A stretch of 64,000 nt of DNA from Methanohalophilus halophilus (GTDB taxonomy: Archaea; Halobacteriota; Methanosarcinia; Methanosarcinales; Methanosarcinaceae), in assembly GCF_001889405.1 (NCBI RefSeq), contig NZ_CP017921.1:1316057-1380056 (forward strand). Direction: 5' to 3'. The notes under the pieces were generated by a model. The model saw only the letters and a program-made list of their open reading frames with translations. It made no database searches and was not told the origin of the DNA. Position numbers and translations under genes: made by a program. This document shows positions 26,888-37,210 of the stretch, piece after piece. The stretch's first letter is position 1, and the number at the start of each line of letters is the position of its first letter.

Positions 26888-26901
26888 GCATTTATATACC
26901 T
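26888..26901. promoter_or_regulatory. Shared divergent TATA element
   Basis: TTTATATAC on the plus strand (26891-26899) and TATATAAA on the minus strand overlap. The plus reading would start a transcript near 26920 leading into the ribosomal operon; the minus reading would start the methyltransferase mRNA at its first codon. Confidence 0.5.
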
Positions 26902-26919
26902 AATATGACATCATACAGC

Positions 26920-27171
26920 CCAAGCTGAGAATATAGTATGTATATGGTACATACTTCGCAGGTAGGCAAAAAGTGTGGAAATGTAGGATTTAACATAGAC
27001 CATCAGTGGGCCAATTCAATGAAAGCCCCCATGCATGCGCGTTGTGTATGTGTGGATGGTAGATGTGTAAATCTTTTTGTGATGATGTTGCAGTATTGCT
27101 GCTCCTATCCGCATAACGTAGAATATCCATGTTGAGCTCAAACCTTGATAGGTAGCCCAACACACTTTTTT
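26920..27171 (+). ncRNA. Structured leader RNA or ncRNA ahead of the ribosomal operon
   Basis: The 353-base gap before uL3 holds no convincing gene but has clear RNA structure. CGTTGTG (27040-27046) can pair with CATAACG (27112-27118), enclosing GGAT/ATCC (27054-27057/27107-27110) and a GCAG/CTGC hairpin (27090-27102). A longer hairpin at 27130-27162 pairs TGTTG-GCT-ACCT with AGGT-AGC-CAACA and is followed by TTTTTT (27166-27171), like an intrinsic terminator. No second TATA box is clear between the T-run and uL3 (27226). This fits either an attenuating leader of the operon or a separate RNA ending at the T-run. A Cys-rich 65-codon frame (26938-27135) ends inside the hairpin but lacks a ribosome site. 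Confidence 0.45.
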
Positions 27172-27225
27172 GTTAATTCAACCTGCGTAAGCGATTGAAC
27201 ATAAAAAAATTCAAGGAGAATACAA

Positions 27226-28239
27226 GTGCCAACAATACACAGACCAAGGCGAGGTTCTCTAGCGTTCAGTCCACGCAAAAGAGCAAAGAGCCACATCCCA
27301 AGGTTCAGGTCATGGCCTGAAGCTGAAGGTGAGCCAAAATTGCAGGGATTTGCAGGTTACAAGGTCGGAATGACCCATGTAATTATGATTGACGATGCCA
27401 AAAACAGTTTGACTGAAGGCGCTGAGATTGCCGTACCTGTTACTGTTATCGAAACACCGCAGATTGGTATTGCAGCAATACGTGCCTATAAGGACACTCC
27501 TTATGGAGAAAAAACAATTTCAGAGGCATGGTCAGCAAATCTGGATGGCGACATTGGACGCAGGATAAAGACTCCCAAAAATTACGATACGGAAAAATCA
27601 CTTGAAACTATGGCTTCCATTGTGGAAGAAGGGAACGTTTCCGAGATTCGTGTGATCACATATACAATCCCATCTTCTGTAAATGGAATTCCAAAGAAGA
27701 AAGCGGATATTATGGAAACTGCAATTAGCGGTTCCGATGTAAAAGCCAAGTTTGAGTATGCAAAGTACATACTTGGAAGCAAGGTTGGAATCTCTGATAT
27801 CTTCTCGGAAGGCAATATCATCGATGTGGCCGCTATCACAAGGGGCTACGGTACTGAAGGGCCTGTGAAAAGATGGGGTATCCAGCTGGCAAAGAACAAA
27901 CACTCTCGCCAGAGCAGTCTGCGTCAGGTAGGTACTCTTGGGCCGTGGAATCCACCACATGTAAGCTGGAGAGTTCCACAAATGGGCCAGGCCGGTTACC
28001 ATCAGCGTACCGAGTATAACAAACGTATCCTGAAAGTATCTTCTGATGTGGATGAAGTAAATCCTGCAGGAGGCTTTGTGAACTACGGCCTTGTTGGTGG
28101 AGATTATATCCTTGTAAAGGGTACTGTCCCCGGTCCTTCCAAGAGACTTATCAGGCTCAGGGAACCAACCAGGCCAAAGACATCTGCTGTGGGAGAACCT
28201 CAGCTTATGCATATAAACACACAGTCCAGGCAGGGGTGA
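27226..28239 (+). CDS. rpl3: Ribosomal protein uL3
   Basis: Large-subunit protein binding 23S rRNA near the peptidyl transferase centre. Length is 337 aa, the archaeal form. Start [30 protein letters not shown], and the loop [20 protein letters not shown] are diagnostic. The start is GTG 27226 with GGAG seven bases upstream. First gene of the long ribosomal operon, behind the structured leader. Confidence 0.97.
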   Translation: MPTIHRPRRGSLAFSPRKRAKSHIPRFRSWPEAEGEPKLQGFAGYKVGMTHVIMIDDAKNSLTEGAEIAVPVTVIETPQIGIAAIRAYKDTPYGEKTISEAWSANLDGDIGRRIKTPKNYDTEKSLETMASIVEEGNVSEIRVITYTIPSSVNGIPKKKADIMETAISGSDVKAKFEYAKYILGSKVGISDIFSEGNIIDVAAITRGYGTEGPVKRWGIQLAKNKHSRQSSLRQVGTLGPWNPPHVSWRVPQMGQAGYHQRTEYNKRILKVSSDVDEVNPAGGFVNYGLVGGDYILVKGTVPGPSKRLIRLREPTRPKTSAVGEPQLMHINTQSRQG

Positions 28240-28244
28240 GATAA

Positions 28245-29006
28245 ATGGTCACAGCAAATATTCTTGATATTTCAGGTAATTCCAAAGGTGAAATAACCTT
28301 ACCCGATGTTTTCGAAGAGATTTACAGGCCGGATCTTATCAAAAGGACCGTGCTTTCTTCCCAGTCTAAAAGGTACCAGCCCTATGGTCCCAAGATGTAT
28401 GCCGGAATGGAAACTTCTGCAGTATCCTGGGGGTCCGGTAGAGGTGTTGCTCAGATCCCAAGGCTTGTCAACGGAAGCCGGGTTGCAAGAGTGCCCCAGG
28501 CAGTAGGCGGAAGGCGTACCCATCCACCAAAACCTGAAGCTGACAGGACTGAGAAAGTTAACAAAAAAGAGAAACGTCTTGCAGTTCGCTCTGCAATAGC
28601 AGCTACAATTAATGCAGAACTCGTGAAAGGACGAGGTCATGTATGTGACTCTTCCCTGCCTCTTGTAGCAGAAAATGCCCTGCAGGATGTTGAGAAAACA
28701 GCAGAAGTTATTAAATTCCTCGAAGCAGCAGGTGCTTATGATGATGTCCTGCGTGCCAAAAACAGCCGTTCCATCAGGGCCGGTAAAGGTAAGATGAGAG
28801 GAAGGAAATACAAAAACAAAAAGAGTGTTCTGATCGTTGCCGGTTCAGAAAGTCCAATATTCCGCTCGGCACGTAATCTGCCAGGTGTGGATGTTACAAC
28901 AGTAGATTCACTTTATACTGAATTACTTGCACCCGGTGCAAAGGCAGGACGACTGACGGTATGGACAGAATCCGCAATATCCAGTCTGGAGGACATGTTC
29001 ATATGA
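28245..29006 (+). CDS. rpl4: Ribosomal protein uL4
   Basis: Large-subunit protein lining the exit tunnel, 253 aa. The conserved tunnel loop appears as [20 protein letters not shown] and [10 protein letters not shown], followed by [15 protein letters not shown] 28245 is preceded by GGTGAGAT. Its stop overlaps the uL23 start by three bases, indicating coupled translation. Confidence 0.97.
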   Translation: MVTANILDISGNSKGEITLPDVFEEIYRPDLIKRTVLSSQSKRYQPYGPKMYAGMETSAVSWGSGRGVAQIPRLVNGSRVARVPQAVGGRRTHPPKPEADRTEKVNKKEKRLAVRSAIAATINAELVKGRGHVCDSSLPLVAENALQDVEKTAEVIKFLEAAGAYDDVLRAKNSRSIRAGKGKMRGRKYKNKKSVLIVAGSESPIFRSARNLPGVDVTTVDSLYTELLAPGAKAGRLTVWTESAISSLEDMFI

Positions 29007-29251
29007 GCGCTATTAAATTCCCGTTCATCACCGAAAAAGCTATGACGCATATGGAGGATAACAAACTTCAGTTTGTTGTCGATACCCGTGCCAACAAGAG
29101 CCAGATCAAGGAAGATGTGATAAAGATCTACGGTTTCCCCGTAAAGTCCGTTTGCACAACGACAACGATGAAGGGAGAAAAAAAGGCTCTTGTCACATTT
29201 GATGAAGTAGATGCAGCACACGAGATTGCTACACGTATTGGTTTGATGTGA
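29003..29251 (+). CDS. rpl23: Ribosomal protein uL23
   Basis: 82 aa, at the tunnel exit, where it serves as docking point for SRP and Sec61/SecY. Opening [17 protein letters not shown] and the end [19 protein letters not shown] fit the family. The frame is open further upstream within uL4, but ATG 29003, with GGAGG nine bases before it, overlaps the uL4 stop and gives the normal length. Confidence 0.96.
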   Translation: MSAIKFPFITEKAMTHMEDNKLQFVVDTRANKSQIKEDVIKIYGFPVKSVCTTTTMKGEKKALVTFDEVDAAHEIATRIGLM

Positions 29252-29262
29252 GGTGTTGATTT

Positions 29263-29976
29263 ATGGCAAGACGAATTATATCACAGAACAGGGGTCGTGG
29301 AACACCTACATACAGGGCACCTTCACATCGCTATAAAGCTGCTCTTAAGCATCCTTCAGTTGAAGAAGGCAGCACAATTTTTGCCGATGTGGTGGAAATT
29401 GTCCATGATCCAGCAAGATCTGCCCCCATCGCAAGGGTTTCCTTTGAAAGTGGCGAAGAACGTTTAATTCTCGTTCCGGAAAGTATCGGTATAGGAGATC
29501 GCATTGAGTGCGGTATCTCTGCAGAGATCAAACAGGGTAACATTCTCCCGCTGGCTGAGATTCCGGAAGGTGTACCACTCTGCAACATAGAATCCAAACC
29601 AAACGATGGTGGAGCTTTTGCTCGTTCATCCGGTGCCTATGCTACCCTTGTGGGTCATGAAAGGAATAGGACAGTTGTCCAGCTTCCTTCAGGTGAAATG
29701 AAATGGCTGAATCCAAAATGCAGGGCATCTATTGGGGTTGTTGCTGGTGGCGGACGTGCCGAGAAGCCTTTCCTGAAGGCCGGTAAGAAGTATCACAAAT
29801 TGAGATCCAGGGCAGCCAAGTATCCGAGAGTTTCCGGTATTGCAATGAATGTTATTGACCACCCATTCGGTGGAGGTAACAGGCAACATCCCGGCAAACC
29901 AACTACCGTAGGCAGGAACGCCCCGCCTGGCAGGAAAGTAGGACAGATTGCAGCCCGGAGGACCGGAAAGCGTTAA
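29263..29976 (+). CDS. rpl2: Ribosomal protein uL2
   Basis: 237 aa, a 23S-binding protein required for subunit joining and peptidyl transfer. Opening [20 protein letters not shown] and the C-terminal [19 protein letters not shown] contain the conserved catalytic-core His region. ATG 29263 with GAGGTG upstream, 11 bases after uL23. Confidence 0.97.
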   Translation: MARRIISQNRGRGTPTYRAPSHRYKAALKHPSVEEGSTIFADVVEIVHDPARSAPIARVSFESGEERLILVPESIGIGDRIECGISAEIKQGNILPLAEIPEGVPLCNIESKPNDGGAFARSSGAYATLVGHERNRTVVQLPSGEMKWLNPKCRASIGVVAGGGRAEKPFLKAGKKYHKLRSRAAKYPRVSGIAMNVIDHPFGGGNRQHPGKPTTVGRNAPPGRKVGQIAARRTGKR

Positions 29977-29989
29977 ATGAGGTGTATAT

Positions 29990-30403
29990 ATGGCTAAAAA
30001 AACTTCATCAAGGTTACCAAAGAGGAAAGGAGAATATACCTATCGGGGCAAATCTGTGGATGAGCTCAAGGAATTGAGTATTGAGCAATTCGCCGAACTT
30101 CTTCCCGCAAGGGAAAGGAGGACCATTCGCCGTGGGCTTCCCGATGGGCATAAAAAAGTCCTGGAGAAATTCAGGGCTGGAAAGGATAGTGTGCGAACCC
30201 ACCACAGGGCAATGATAATTTTCCCTGAAATGGTAGGTAAGCAAATTGCGGTTTACAACGGTAAAGAATTCGTAAGTGTAGATGTACAGCCTGAGATGGT
30301 AGGTCACAGGTTTGGAGAATTCGCACAGACAAGAGGCAGAGTTTCCCACGGAAGCGCTGGTGTTGGTGCAACCCGTTCCAGTAAATTCGTACCACTTAAG
30401 TGA
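29990..30403 (+). CDS. rps19: Ribosomal protein uS19
   Basis: Small-subunit head protein, 137 aa. The archaeal N-terminal extension ([18 protein letters not shown]) precedes the core with [16 protein letters not shown] and the closing [23 protein letters not shown] 29990 has GAGGTG upstream. uL22 follows after 11 bases. Confidence 0.97.
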   Translation: MAKKTSSRLPKRKGEYTYRGKSVDELKELSIEQFAELLPARERRTIRRGLPDGHKKVLEKFRAGKDSVRTHHRAMIIFPEMVGKQIAVYNGKEFVSVDVQPEMVGHRFGEFAQTRGRVSHGSAGVGATRSSKFVPLK

Positions 30404-30414
30404 GGTGATTGTTA

Positions 30415-30870
30415 ATGGCAAGAATTGATTATTCAACGGAACTTGAGCCAGCAACAAGTGCCAGAGCTATGGGTTCAGAGCTACATATCTCTCCCAAGAA
30501 GTCACGTGAACTCTGTCGGGAGCTTAAAGGAATGCGTTCTACATCTGCAAAGAATTATCTTGGAGAGGTAATCGATTTCAAAAGGGCTGTACCATTCAGG
30601 AGGCACAATGACAGTCTTGGGCACAAGAAAGGTCCAATGGCAGCAGGTCGTTATCCTGTAAAAGTGGCTGCAGAAGTTCTCAAACTTATAGAGAATGCTG
30701 AGAGCAATGCGGAATACAAGGGTCTTGATCCTTCTCACATGTACATAAACCATGTTTCTACAAAGAAGGGCAGGGTTATCCATGGAATGCGCCCCAGGGC
30801 TCGTGGAAGGGCTACCCCCAAGAATACGGAGACTGTAAATATCGAAATTATTCTGAGCGAGGTGCGCTAA
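30415..30870 (+). CDS. rpl22: Ribosomal protein uL22
   Basis: 151 aa, lines the exit tunnel. Conserved [18 protein letters not shown] and the tunnel-hairpin [17 protein letters not shown] are visible. An upstream TTG at 30409 is in frame, but ATG 30415 has the usual AGGTGATT spacing. Confidence 0.97.
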   Translation: MARIDYSTELEPATSARAMGSELHISPKKSRELCRELKGMRSTSAKNYLGEVIDFKRAVPFRRHNDSLGHKKGPMAAGRYPVKVAAEVLKLIENAESNAEYKGLDPSHMYINHVSTKKGRVIHGMRPRARGRATPKNTETVNIEIILSEVR

Positions 30871-30871
30871 A

Positions 30872-31816
30872 ATGGCAGTAGAGAAGAAATTTGTTGAGGA
30901 TGGCTATGTAAAAGCCTCGCTTGACGAATATTTCGCAAACCAGCTGAGCCGTGCCGGTTATGGTGGCATGGAGATCAATCGAACCCCGATGGGGACGCAG
31001 ATTGTTGTTTATTCCGAAAAACCCGGTATGGTTATAGGTAAGGCCGGAAAGGTCATCCGAAGACTCACAAGAGATGTCGGGCGTCTTTATAATCTTGATA
31101 ACCCTCAGATTGATGCACAGGAAGTAAAGAGGCCAGAACTGAATGCCCAGATGATGGCAACAAGGCTTGCTTCTTCCATTGAACGTGGCTGGTATTTCAG
31201 GAAAGCAGGTCACAATGCAATGCGTGCCATTATGAATTCCGGTGCTCTTGGGTGTGAAATAATCCTCTCCGGAAAGGTTACCGGTGCAAGGTCAAGAGTC
31301 GAGAAAATGGTAAACGGCTATATCAAACACGCAGGAAAACCTGTTGATGATATTGTGGACGAAGGGTTCGCAGTAGCCGTTAAAAAACTCGGTACAATTG
31401 GCTGTAAAGTGAGAATTATCCATCCGGGTGCTGTGTTGCCAGATTCCTACCACCTTAGAGAGGTTGTGGAAGAGGCAGTTGCAGAAGTTGCTCCTGAAGA
31501 AGCTGAAAGTGCTGGCGTTGAAGAACTTGTGGAAGCAGAAGCAACCGGTGAAGTTGCAGAAGCTGAAGATGTTGAATCCACAGAAGAAGCAACAGAAGCA
31601 AAAGCTGCTGAAGAAGTACCTGAGGCAGAACCGGAAGTTAAAGCAGAATTCGAAGAAGTTGAATCCACTGAAGGCTCTGAAGAAAATGTTCCGGAACCTG
31701 AAGATGAACAACTTCCAGGTGAGCAGCGCAGGCTTGTTGAAGGTGTATGGCAGCACAAGCATGAAGGACATGATTACTGGCATCCCATGGCACGTGTTCA
31801 CAGGGGGGATAACTGA
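30872..31816 (+). CDS. rps3: Ribosomal protein uS3 with long acidic tail
   Basis: 314 aa. Residues 1-200 are the normal KH-domain protein at the mRNA entry ([20 protein letters not shown], then GAEIILSGK-like [15 protein letters not shown]). From about residue 205 to 285 the chain is almost all Glu, Ala, Val and Pro ([20 protein letters not shown] and on), ending with the unusual [19 protein letters not shown]. Acidic S3 tails are known in Methanosarcinaceae and haloarchaea, so this is not a frameshift. Its last base overlaps the uL29 start. Confidence 0.95.
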   Translation: MAVEKKFVEDGYVKASLDEYFANQLSRAGYGGMEINRTPMGTQIVVYSEKPGMVIGKAGKVIRRLTRDVGRLYNLDNPQIDAQEVKRPELNAQMMATRLASSIERGWYFRKAGHNAMRAIMNSGALGCEIILSGKVTGARSRVEKMVNGYIKHAGKPVDDIVDEGFAVAVKKLGTIGCKVRIIHPGAVLPDSYHLREVVEEAVAEVAPEEAESAGVEELVEAEATGEVAEAEDVESTEEATEAKAAEEVPEAEPEVKAEFEEVESTEGSEENVPEPEDEQLPGEQRRLVEGVWQHKHEGHDYWHPMARVHRGDN

Positions 31817-32019
31817 TGGCAATCCTTCGTGTAAAGGAAATCAGGGATATGTCTCCCCATGAAAAAGTAGATGAACTTGAAAAACTCATGAACGAGCTTA
31901 TCAAGGAACGTGCCCTTTCCTCTGCAGGTGGCGCGCCTGAAAATCCCGGTCGTATTAAGGAACTTAAGAGGACGATTGCGAGAATAAAAACAATCCAGAG
32001 GGAAATGAAGGAGATATAA
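31816..32019 (+). CDS. rpl29: Ribosomal protein uL29
   Basis: 67 aa helical hairpin protein near the tunnel exit. [20 protein letters not shown] and the closing [17 protein letters not shown] fit the family. The ATG overlaps the uS3 stop (TGATGG arrangement), implying translational coupling. Confidence 0.95.
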   Translation: MAILRVKEIRDMSPHEKVDELEKLMNELIKERALSSAGGAPENPGRIKELKRTIARIKTIQREMKEI

Positions 32020-32020
32020 A

Positions 32021-32329
32021 TTGGATATATCACCCCAAAACCTGATCTATCACGAATTGATAGGATTGATGGTTGAGGTGGTTGATTCTACCAATCAATA
32101 TCTTGCAGGCATTAATGGAAAAATAGTTGATGAAACACGTAACATGTTGGTAATCGAGGTCGAAGATATGTACGAAAAACAAGTACCAAAAATGGGTTCC
32201 ACATTTGTGTTTCATCTTCCAGTTGGTTCTGGATGTTCCCCGGCCACATCAGTAGAGGTCGGGGGCACCCTCTTGCTCTCACAACCCGAAAACAGGACCA
32301 AGAATATCAGGAAATTACGCATGAGGTAA
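32021..32329 (+). CDS. rnp1: RNase P protein component 1 (Rpp29/POP4)
   Basis: 102 aa subunit of archaeal RNase P, which removes tRNA 5' leaders. The Sm-like fold signature is present: [33 protein letters not shown] and the closing [20 protein letters not shown]. The start is TTG 32021, preceded by AAGGAGATATAA one base after uL29. Its place between uL29 and uS17 is conserved in archaea. Confidence 0.94.
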   Translation: MDISPQNLIYHELIGLMVEVVDSTNQYLAGINGKIVDETRNMLVIEVEDMYEKQVPKMGSTFVFHLPVGSGCSPATSVEVGGTLLLSQPENRTKNIRKLRMR

Positions 32330-32334
32330 TAATC

Positions 32335-32664
32335 ATGGCACGAAACATTGGATTGGATGTTCCTGAGCCTTCCGAAGAATGTGACGACGTAAATTGTCCT
32401 TTCCATGGCACTCTTCCCGTAAGGGGACAGGTGTTGTCTGGAAAGGTAGTCAGTGACAGTATGGACAGGACAGTTGTAATCCAGCGAAAATATGATAAAT
32501 TCATCAATAAGTACCAGCGGTACGAGAAACGTCAGTCAAAGATACATGCTCATAATCCTTCTTGCATTGATGCAAAGGAAGGGGACATTGTAACAATAGC
32601 AGAATGCCGTCCCCTGAGCAAGACCAAAGCTTATGTAGTTGTTAAGGCGGAGGCACAGGTATGA
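32335..32664 (+). CDS. rps17: Ribosomal protein uS17
   Basis: 109 aa, binds 16S rRNA early in assembly. [20 protein letters not shown], then [14 protein letters not shown] and [19 protein letters not shown]. The frame extends upstream into rnp1, but ATG 32335 with GAGGTAAT before it is right. Its end overlaps uL14 by four bases (ATGA). Confidence 0.96.
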   Translation: MARNIGLDVPEPSEECDDVNCPFHGTLPVRGQVLSGKVVSDSMDRTVVIQRKYDKFINKYQRYEKRQSKIHAHNPSCIDAKEGDIVTIAECRPLSKTKAYVVVKAEAQV

Positions 32665-33059
32665 AAGGAATGCGTTCCAGTGTCCCCAAATGCCTCAACG
32701 CCGGTGCACGTATCGACTGTGTCGACAATACGGGTGCAAGGACTGTGGAAATTATTTCTGTCAAGAAATACCGTGGTGTGAAGAACCGTCAGCCAAAAGC
32801 AGGTCTAGGCGATATGTGTGTTGTTTCTGTCAAGAAAGGAACTCCTGAAATGAGAAGACAGATCCTCCACGCAGTAGTTGTCAGGCAGAGGAAAGAATTC
32901 CGCAGGCCGGATGGAACCCGGGTTAGCTTTGAGGATAACGCAGTGGTAATCACAGATCCCACCGGTTTTCCCAAAGGAACAGACATCAAGGGTCCCATTG
33001 CCAGGGAAGTTGCAGAACGTTTCCCCAAGATAGGGACTACAGCATCAATGATTGTGTGA
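32661..33059 (+). CDS. rpl14: Ribosomal protein uL14
   Basis: 132 aa, at the subunit interface and factor-binding region. [20 protein letters not shown] opens the family domain; [20 protein letters not shown] is the conserved loop and [14 protein letters not shown] the C-terminus. Starts at an ATGA overlap with uS17. Confidence 0.97.
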   Translation: MKGMRSSVPKCLNAGARIDCVDNTGARTVEIISVKKYRGVKNRQPKAGLGDMCVVSVKKGTPEMRRQILHAVVVRQRKEFRRPDGTRVSFEDNAVVITDPTGFPKGTDIKGPIAREVAERFPKIGTTASMIV

Positions 33060-33069
33060 GGTAATCAAT

Positions 33070-33423
33070 ATGGTGTCAAAACAGCCAAGAAAACAGAGAA
33101 AGGCACGTGGCACTGCCCCTCTCCACGTCAAACAAAAATATATGAAGGCTCCTCTTTCCCAGGACCTGCGTTCCAAGTACGGGCGCAACGCAACTGTAGC
33201 GGTAGGCGATACCGTACAGATAATGCGTGGTGACCATGCAGGAACAAAAGGATTGGTAGAAGGTGCTTCTCTAAAAAGTGGAATGATTGTGATTGAGGGC
33301 GTCTACGTCACCAAGGCAGATGGGACTGAAGTGCCCAGGCCGCTTTATCCGTCAAATGTAATGATTACATCACTGGATTTGAAAGATAAACAGAGAGAAT
33401 CAAGATTATTAAAGAGCAGGTGA
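33070..33423 (+). CDS. rpl24: Ribosomal protein uL24
   Basis: 117 aa with a KOW motif ([20 protein letters not shown]), one of the assembly initiators. ATG 33070, preceded by GAGGTAAT, was chosen over the in-frame codon at 33052 inside uL14. Confidence 0.96.
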   Translation: MVSKQPRKQRKARGTAPLHVKQKYMKAPLSQDLRSKYGRNATVAVGDTVQIMRGDHAGTKGLVEGASLKSGMIVIEGVYVTKADGTEVPRPLYPSNVMITSLDLKDKQRESRLLKSR

Positions 33424-33427
33424 TAGT

Positions 33428-34138
33428 GTGGGCAAACATCAAAAGAGAATATCTGTCCCGAAGAGCTGGCAGATATCCAAGAAATCTAGAAAATGGATAA
33501 CCTCTACAAGGCCAGGCCCTCACAACAAAGACCAGAGCGTACCTCTTGCCGTAGTGCTTCGTGATATGCTTGGCATAGTGGATAACAGGGCAGAGGCAAA
33601 AAGAGTCCTTTCCGAAGGGAAAGTTCTGGTTGACGGTGTAGTACGGAAAGATGTTCGTTTACCCGTAGGGATAATGGATATTATTACCATTCCTTCCGAT
33701 AACACTTCTTACAGGGTTTTGCTTGACAGAATGGGAAGGCTTTCCCTCCAGAAAATGGAAGGTATCGAGGAAAAGAAGCTTTGCAGGATTGACGGAAAGA
33801 CCTGTATAAAAGGTGGCAGGTTACAGCTTAATCTCGACGACGGGTCCAATGTGCTTGGATCAAACGATTACAACAGGAAGGATTCTATTGTGATGTCCAT
33901 TCCTGGTAAAGAGATCCTCAAGCACATCGAATACAAAGAAGGTAATCTTGCCCTGATTGTAGGCGGTAGCCACACCGGAGAGGTCGGAAAGATTGCCGAG
34001 ATAAACACCGTTCTCAGTTCCAAGAAGAATACGGTCTCCATTTCAGGAGCAACCGATTTCGAAACAATTGAGGATTATGTTTTTGTAATTGGCGAAAACG
34101 AACCTGAAATTGCAATGGGTGGTGAGCTGATTGACTAA
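33428..34138 (+). CDS. rps4e: Ribosomal protein eS4
   Basis: 236 aa, archaeal/eukaryotic-specific S4e. It starts with GTG 33428 after [29 protein letters not shown] opens, an S4-like RNA-binding segment follows ([20 protein letters not shown]), and a KOW-like [11 protein letters not shown] lies near the end. Its stop lies five bases inside uL5. Confidence 0.96.
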   Translation: MGKHQKRISVPKSWQISKKSRKWITSTRPGPHNKDQSVPLAVVLRDMLGIVDNRAEAKRVLSEGKVLVDGVVRKDVRLPVGIMDIITIPSDNTSYRVLLDRMGRLSLQKMEGIEEKKLCRIDGKTCIKGGRLQLNLDDGSNVLGSNDYNRKDSIVMSIPGKEILKHIEYKEGNLALIVGGSHTGEVGKIAEINTVLSSKKNTVSISGATDFETIEDYVFVIGENEPEIAMGGELID

Positions 34139-34640
34139 TCCCATGAGAGATCCCAGGGTTGACAAGGTAATTGTCCATATGGGTGTAGGAGAGAGTGGTC
34201 AGCATCTTGTTGATGCAGAAGGAATATTGTCAACTATCACCGGACAGGGAGTTGTCAGATGTTATTCCAGAAGAACCATGCCTTCCTTTGGTATCAAAAA
34301 GCATGAGCCAATAGGATGTAAAGTAACCCTCAGGGGAAAGAATGCAGAAGATTTTCTTTCAACGTCGATTAACATCATTGAGAAAAGACTTTCTGCTTCC
34401 CAGTTTGATAATGATGGAAACGTGGCTTTTGGAATAGAGGAGCACACTGATTTCCCTGGAATGAGATATGATCCGAATATCGGTATCTTTGGAATGGACA
34501 TAAATGTCATAGTAAACCGTCCGGGTTACAGGGTCAAGAAAAGGCGTGCTTCAAAACATAAAATCTCCAGTTCACATAAAATAACAAAGGATGATTCAAT
34601 TTCATTCTTCAAGGAGAAATATGCGGTGGAGGTCGTATAA
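34131..34640 (+). CDS. rpl5: Ribosomal protein uL5
   Basis: 169 aa, binds 5S rRNA in the central protuberance. [34 protein letters not shown] and [21 protein letters not shown] are diagnostic. I take TTG 34131 as start because GGTGAG sits five bases upstream; ATG 34143 has no ribosome site. It overlaps eS4 by eight bases and uS14 by one. Confidence 0.95.
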   Translation: MTNPMRDPRVDKVIVHMGVGESGQHLVDAEGILSTITGQGVVRCYSRRTMPSFGIKKHEPIGCKVTLRGKNAEDFLSTSINIIEKRLSASQFDNDGNVAFGIEEHTDFPGMRYDPNIGIFGMDINVIVNRPGYRVKKRRASKHKISSSHKITKDDSISFFKEKYAVEVV

Positions 34641-34792
34641 TGGTACAAACCAAGAAAAGTTTTGGACGTGGTGCCAGCGAGTGCAGAAGATGTGGTCGTA
34701 AGCAGGGATTGATCCGTAAATACGGCATCTACCTTTGCAGGCATTGTTTCAGGGAAGTAGCCCATGAAATGGGTTTTGAAAAATATACATGA
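34640..34792 (+). CDS. rps14: Ribosomal protein uS14, zinc-binding form
   Basis: Only 50 aa. Two CxxC pairs (CRRC and CRHC) hold zinc; [20 protein letters not shown] and [17 protein letters not shown] are the full signature. The ATG overlaps the last base of uL5 and has GGAGGTC upstream. It stops with TGA directly before the uS8 ribosome site. Confidence 0.97.
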   Translation: MVQTKKSFGRGASECRRCGRKQGLIRKYGIYLCRHCFREVAHEMGFEKYT

Positions 34793-34803
34793 GGTGATTG
34801 ATT

Positions 34804-35196
34804 ATGGTATTATTAGATCCTCTTGCAGATGCTCTGTCGGTAATTAAGAATGCAGAATCCGTAGGTAAACAGGAATGTACCGTCAAACCTGCATCAAAAC
34901 TGATTGGCAACGTCCTGAAAGTAATGAAAGAATCCGGATATATCGGTGAATTTGAGTTTGAAGATGACGGCAAAGCTGGTCTCTATAAGGTTGAACTTGC
35001 CGGAAGGATAAACAAATGTGGTGCTATTAAACCCAGACATTCAGTAGGTGCTGATAACCTCGAAAAATGGGAAAAGCAATTCCTTCCTGCAAGAAACTTC
35101 GGTACATTAATTCTCACTACTCCTGCTGGGGTAATCTCCCAGTACCAGGCACGTGAGCAAAATGTCGGAGGTCAGCTCCTTTCGTTTGTCTACTGA
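34804..35196 (+). CDS. rps8: Ribosomal protein uS8
   Basis: 130 aa, binds the central domain of 16S r[23 protein letters not shown] and the end [20 protein letters not shown] fit. ATG 34804 has GAGGTGATTG upstream, an in-frame TTG at 34798 being less likely. Confidence 0.96.
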   Translation: MVLLDPLADALSVIKNAESVGKQECTVKPASKLIGNVLKVMKESGYIGEFEFEDDGKAGLYKVELAGRINKCGAIKPRHSVGADNLEKWEKQFLPARNFGTLILTTPAGVISQYQAREQNVGGQLLSFVY

Positions 35197-35214
35197 AGAT
35201 AAGGGGAAGTTGAT

Positions 35215-35745
35215 ATGGTTAAAGAAACGAAAAAGGCAATCCCAATCCCTGAAGGTGTGACAGTTTCTTATGAAAATAAGGCATTCACCGCCTCAGGAGA
35301 AAAAGGTACCAACACAAAGCGTCTCTGGTATCCCGGGATCACTATTACCGTTGATGAATCTGAAGTAACTGTGGATTGTCAGTCCGTAAGGAAAAGGCAA
35401 AAAGCAATGGTTGGAACCTTTGCTTCTCACATACGCAATCTTATGGATGGTGTTGTCAATGGTTTTGAGTATAAGATGAAAGTAGTTTACTCTCACTTTC
35501 CAATGCAGCTTAAAGTTGAAGGAGATAAATTGCTTATCAATAATTTCCTTGGTGAGAAAAGAGCAAGGGTTTCCAGAATAATTGGTGAAACCAAAGTCAA
35601 AACCAGCTCTGATGAAGTGACAATTACTGGCATCAACAGGGAAGATGTAGGACAAACTGCTTCCAATATGGAACAGATTACCCGCATCAAATCTTTTGAT
35701 CCCCGTGTATTCCAGGACGGATTATATCTTATTGAGAAGAGTTGA
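35215..35745 (+). CDS. rpl6: Ribosomal protein uL6
   Basis: 176 aa with the two-repeat fold near the sarcin-ricin loop. [20 protein letters not shown] begins the first repeat; [20 protein letters not shown] is the conserved C-terminal motif. ATG 35215 has AAGGGGAAGT upstream. Confidence 0.96.
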   Translation: MVKETKKAIPIPEGVTVSYENKAFTASGEKGTNTKRLWYPGITITVDESEVTVDCQSVRKRQKAMVGTFASHIRNLMDGVVNGFEYKMKVVYSHFPMQLKVEGDKLLINNFLGEKRARVSRIIGETKVKTSSDEVTITGINREDVGQTASNMEQITRIKSFDPRVFQDGLYLIEKS

Positions 35746-35759
35746 GATAGGTGGTCTTA

Positions 35760-36185
35760 ATGGAAGAGAATACTGATTTAAAATGTGGGCTTTTCGAAGA
35801 TGCCGAATGTAAAAGGCTTTTTAAGGCACGCAAAATCCAGAAAAGTAAAAAACCCACTTTCAAAAGAGCGGGTTCCCACAAATTCAAGCGTCTTGATTCC
35901 AACTGGAGACGTCCCAGAGGTTTGCAGGGCAAACTGCGTAGACATTATGTTGCAAAGGGTGCTATCGCACAGGTAGGTTATGGAAGTCCCAAAACAGTAA
36001 AGGGGTTACATCCATCCGGCTTTGTAGAGGTGCTTGTGCACAACCCGGCTGATGTGGAAGATATCGATGCCTCCATACAGGCAATCCGTATATCCGGCAA
36101 AGTCGGCGGCAGGAAAAGAGCTCTTATTGAATCCAAAGCGGATGAAATGGGTATAAAGATATTCAATCGCAAAGGAGGTCAGTGA
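35760..36185 (+). CDS. rpl32e: Ribosomal protein eL32
   Basis: 141 aa, archaeal/eukaryotic L32e. [20 protein letters not shown] and [20 protein letters not shown] are the family core. ATG 35760 with AGGTGGT upstream was preferred over an in-frame GTG at 35751. The stop is one base from the eL19 start. Confidence 0.96.
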   Translation: MEENTDLKCGLFEDAECKRLFKARKIQKSKKPTFKRAGSHKFKRLDSNWRRPRGLQGKLRRHYVAKGAIAQVGYGSPKTVKGLHPSGFVEVLVHNPADVEDIDASIQAIRISGKVGGRKRALIESKADEMGIKIFNRKGGQ

Positions 36186-36186
36186 G

Positions 36187-36633
36187 ATGACAAATCTCAA
36201 CAACCAGCGCAGGATCGCATCTAAAGTATTAGGGTGCGGCCTGAACCGTGTCTGGCTTGACCCCGAAGCATCGGAGGATATCGCTGCTGCGATCACAAGG
36301 GAAGATATTCGTGAACTTGTTGAAAGTGGTAATATTAAGTCTGCACCGGTAAAAGGTGTAAGTCGTGGCAGGGCTCGTGCAAGGGATGCCAAGAGGAAAT
36401 ATGGCCACAGAAAGGGTCATGGATCCAGAAAAGGTAAGAAAGGTGCAAGAAACCCTCGTAAAGAGCAATGGATGAAAAAGATCCGTGCACTTCGTCGCAG
36501 GCTCAAAGAACTTCGTGATGATGGTACACTCGACAGATCCACCTATTGTAAGGTTTACAGGAAAGCCAAAGGTGGGGAATACAGAAGTGTTGCTCATCTT
36601 GAAGCTCACCTGGATATCGGAAAAGATGAATGA
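36187..36633 (+). CDS. rpl19e: Ribosomal protein eL19
   Basis: 148 aa, L19e, forms a subunit bridge in archaea and eukaryotes. [40 protein letters not shown] and the long basic helix fit. ATG 36187 with GGAGGTCAGTG upstream. A 46-base A/T-rich gap follows, with a possible internal TATA (ACATATTATATG). Confidence 0.97.
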   Translation: MTNLNNQRRIASKVLGCGLNRVWLDPEASEDIAAAITREDIRELVESGNIKSAPVKGVSRGRARARDAKRKYGHRKGHGSRKGKKGARNPRKEQWMKKIRALRRRLKELRDDGTLDRSTYCKVYRKAKGGEYRSVAHLEAHLDIGKDE

Positions 36634-36679
36634 GTATTGATTAAAATGAATTTACATATTATATGTTGGAGGATAAATC

Positions 36680-37201
36680 ATGGCAACAGGCCCCCGTTAT
36701 AAAGTTCCTTTCAGAAGACGAAGGGAAGGGCGTACTGATTATCACCAACGTCTGAGACTGCTCCTTTCAAAAGAAAATCGTCTTGTTGTTAGGAAAAGTA
36801 TTAGGAATGTCAGGATACAGCTGGTAATTCCAAATAATGAAGGAGACGAAACTCTTGTCTCCGCAATTTCAGGCGAATTGGGCAAATACGGTTATGAGGG
36901 ATCTACCAGCAACACCACTGCAGCTTATCTTACAGGCTTGCTTTTTGGAAACAAAGCGCTTGCTGAAGGCTATGAAACAGGTGTTCTGGATATTGGATTA
37001 CAATCTCCCTCTGCCGGTTGTAAAGTCTATGCAGCTCTTAAAGGTGTAGTGGATTCCGGAATGGATATCCCGCACAATCCTGCTGTATTCCCATCAGATG
37101 AGCGCATAAGTGGAGAACATGTGGCAGAATATCTTGAAGGATCAAATCTGCCAGAGGTTTTCGAGGCGACAAAAGAAAAGATCCTTTCGGATTTCAATTA
37201 A
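36680..37201 (+). CDS. rpl18: Ribosomal protein uL18
   Basis: 173 aa, archaeal L5/L18-type 5S rRNA-binding protein. [20 protein letters not shown] opens; [17 protein letters not shown] and [20 protein letters not shown] are diagnostic. ATG 36680 with GGAGGATAAATC upstream. Confidence 0.96.
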   Translation: MATGPRYKVPFRRRREGRTDYHQRLRLLLSKENRLVVRKSIRNVRIQLVIPNNEGDETLVSAISGELGKYGYEGSTSNTTAAYLTGLLFGNKALAEGYETGVLDIGLQSPSAGCKVYAALKGVVDSGMDIPHNPAVFPSDERISGEHVAEYLEGSNLPEVFEATKEKILSDFN

Positions 37202-37210
37202 GGTGGTTAT

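Noticed and set aside
26938-27135. 65-codon Cys-rich frame in the leader of the ribosomal operon
   Set aside because: No ribosome binding site and composition unlike the neighbours; RNA pairing explains the stretch better. Kept only as an alternative because its stop lies in the hairpin.
31428-31862. Alternative 144-codon Lys/Leu-rich frame over the uS3 tail, suggesting a frameshift in uS3
   Set aside because: The uS3 frame stays open through the tail into the coupled uL29 start; acidic S3 tails are known in related archaea.
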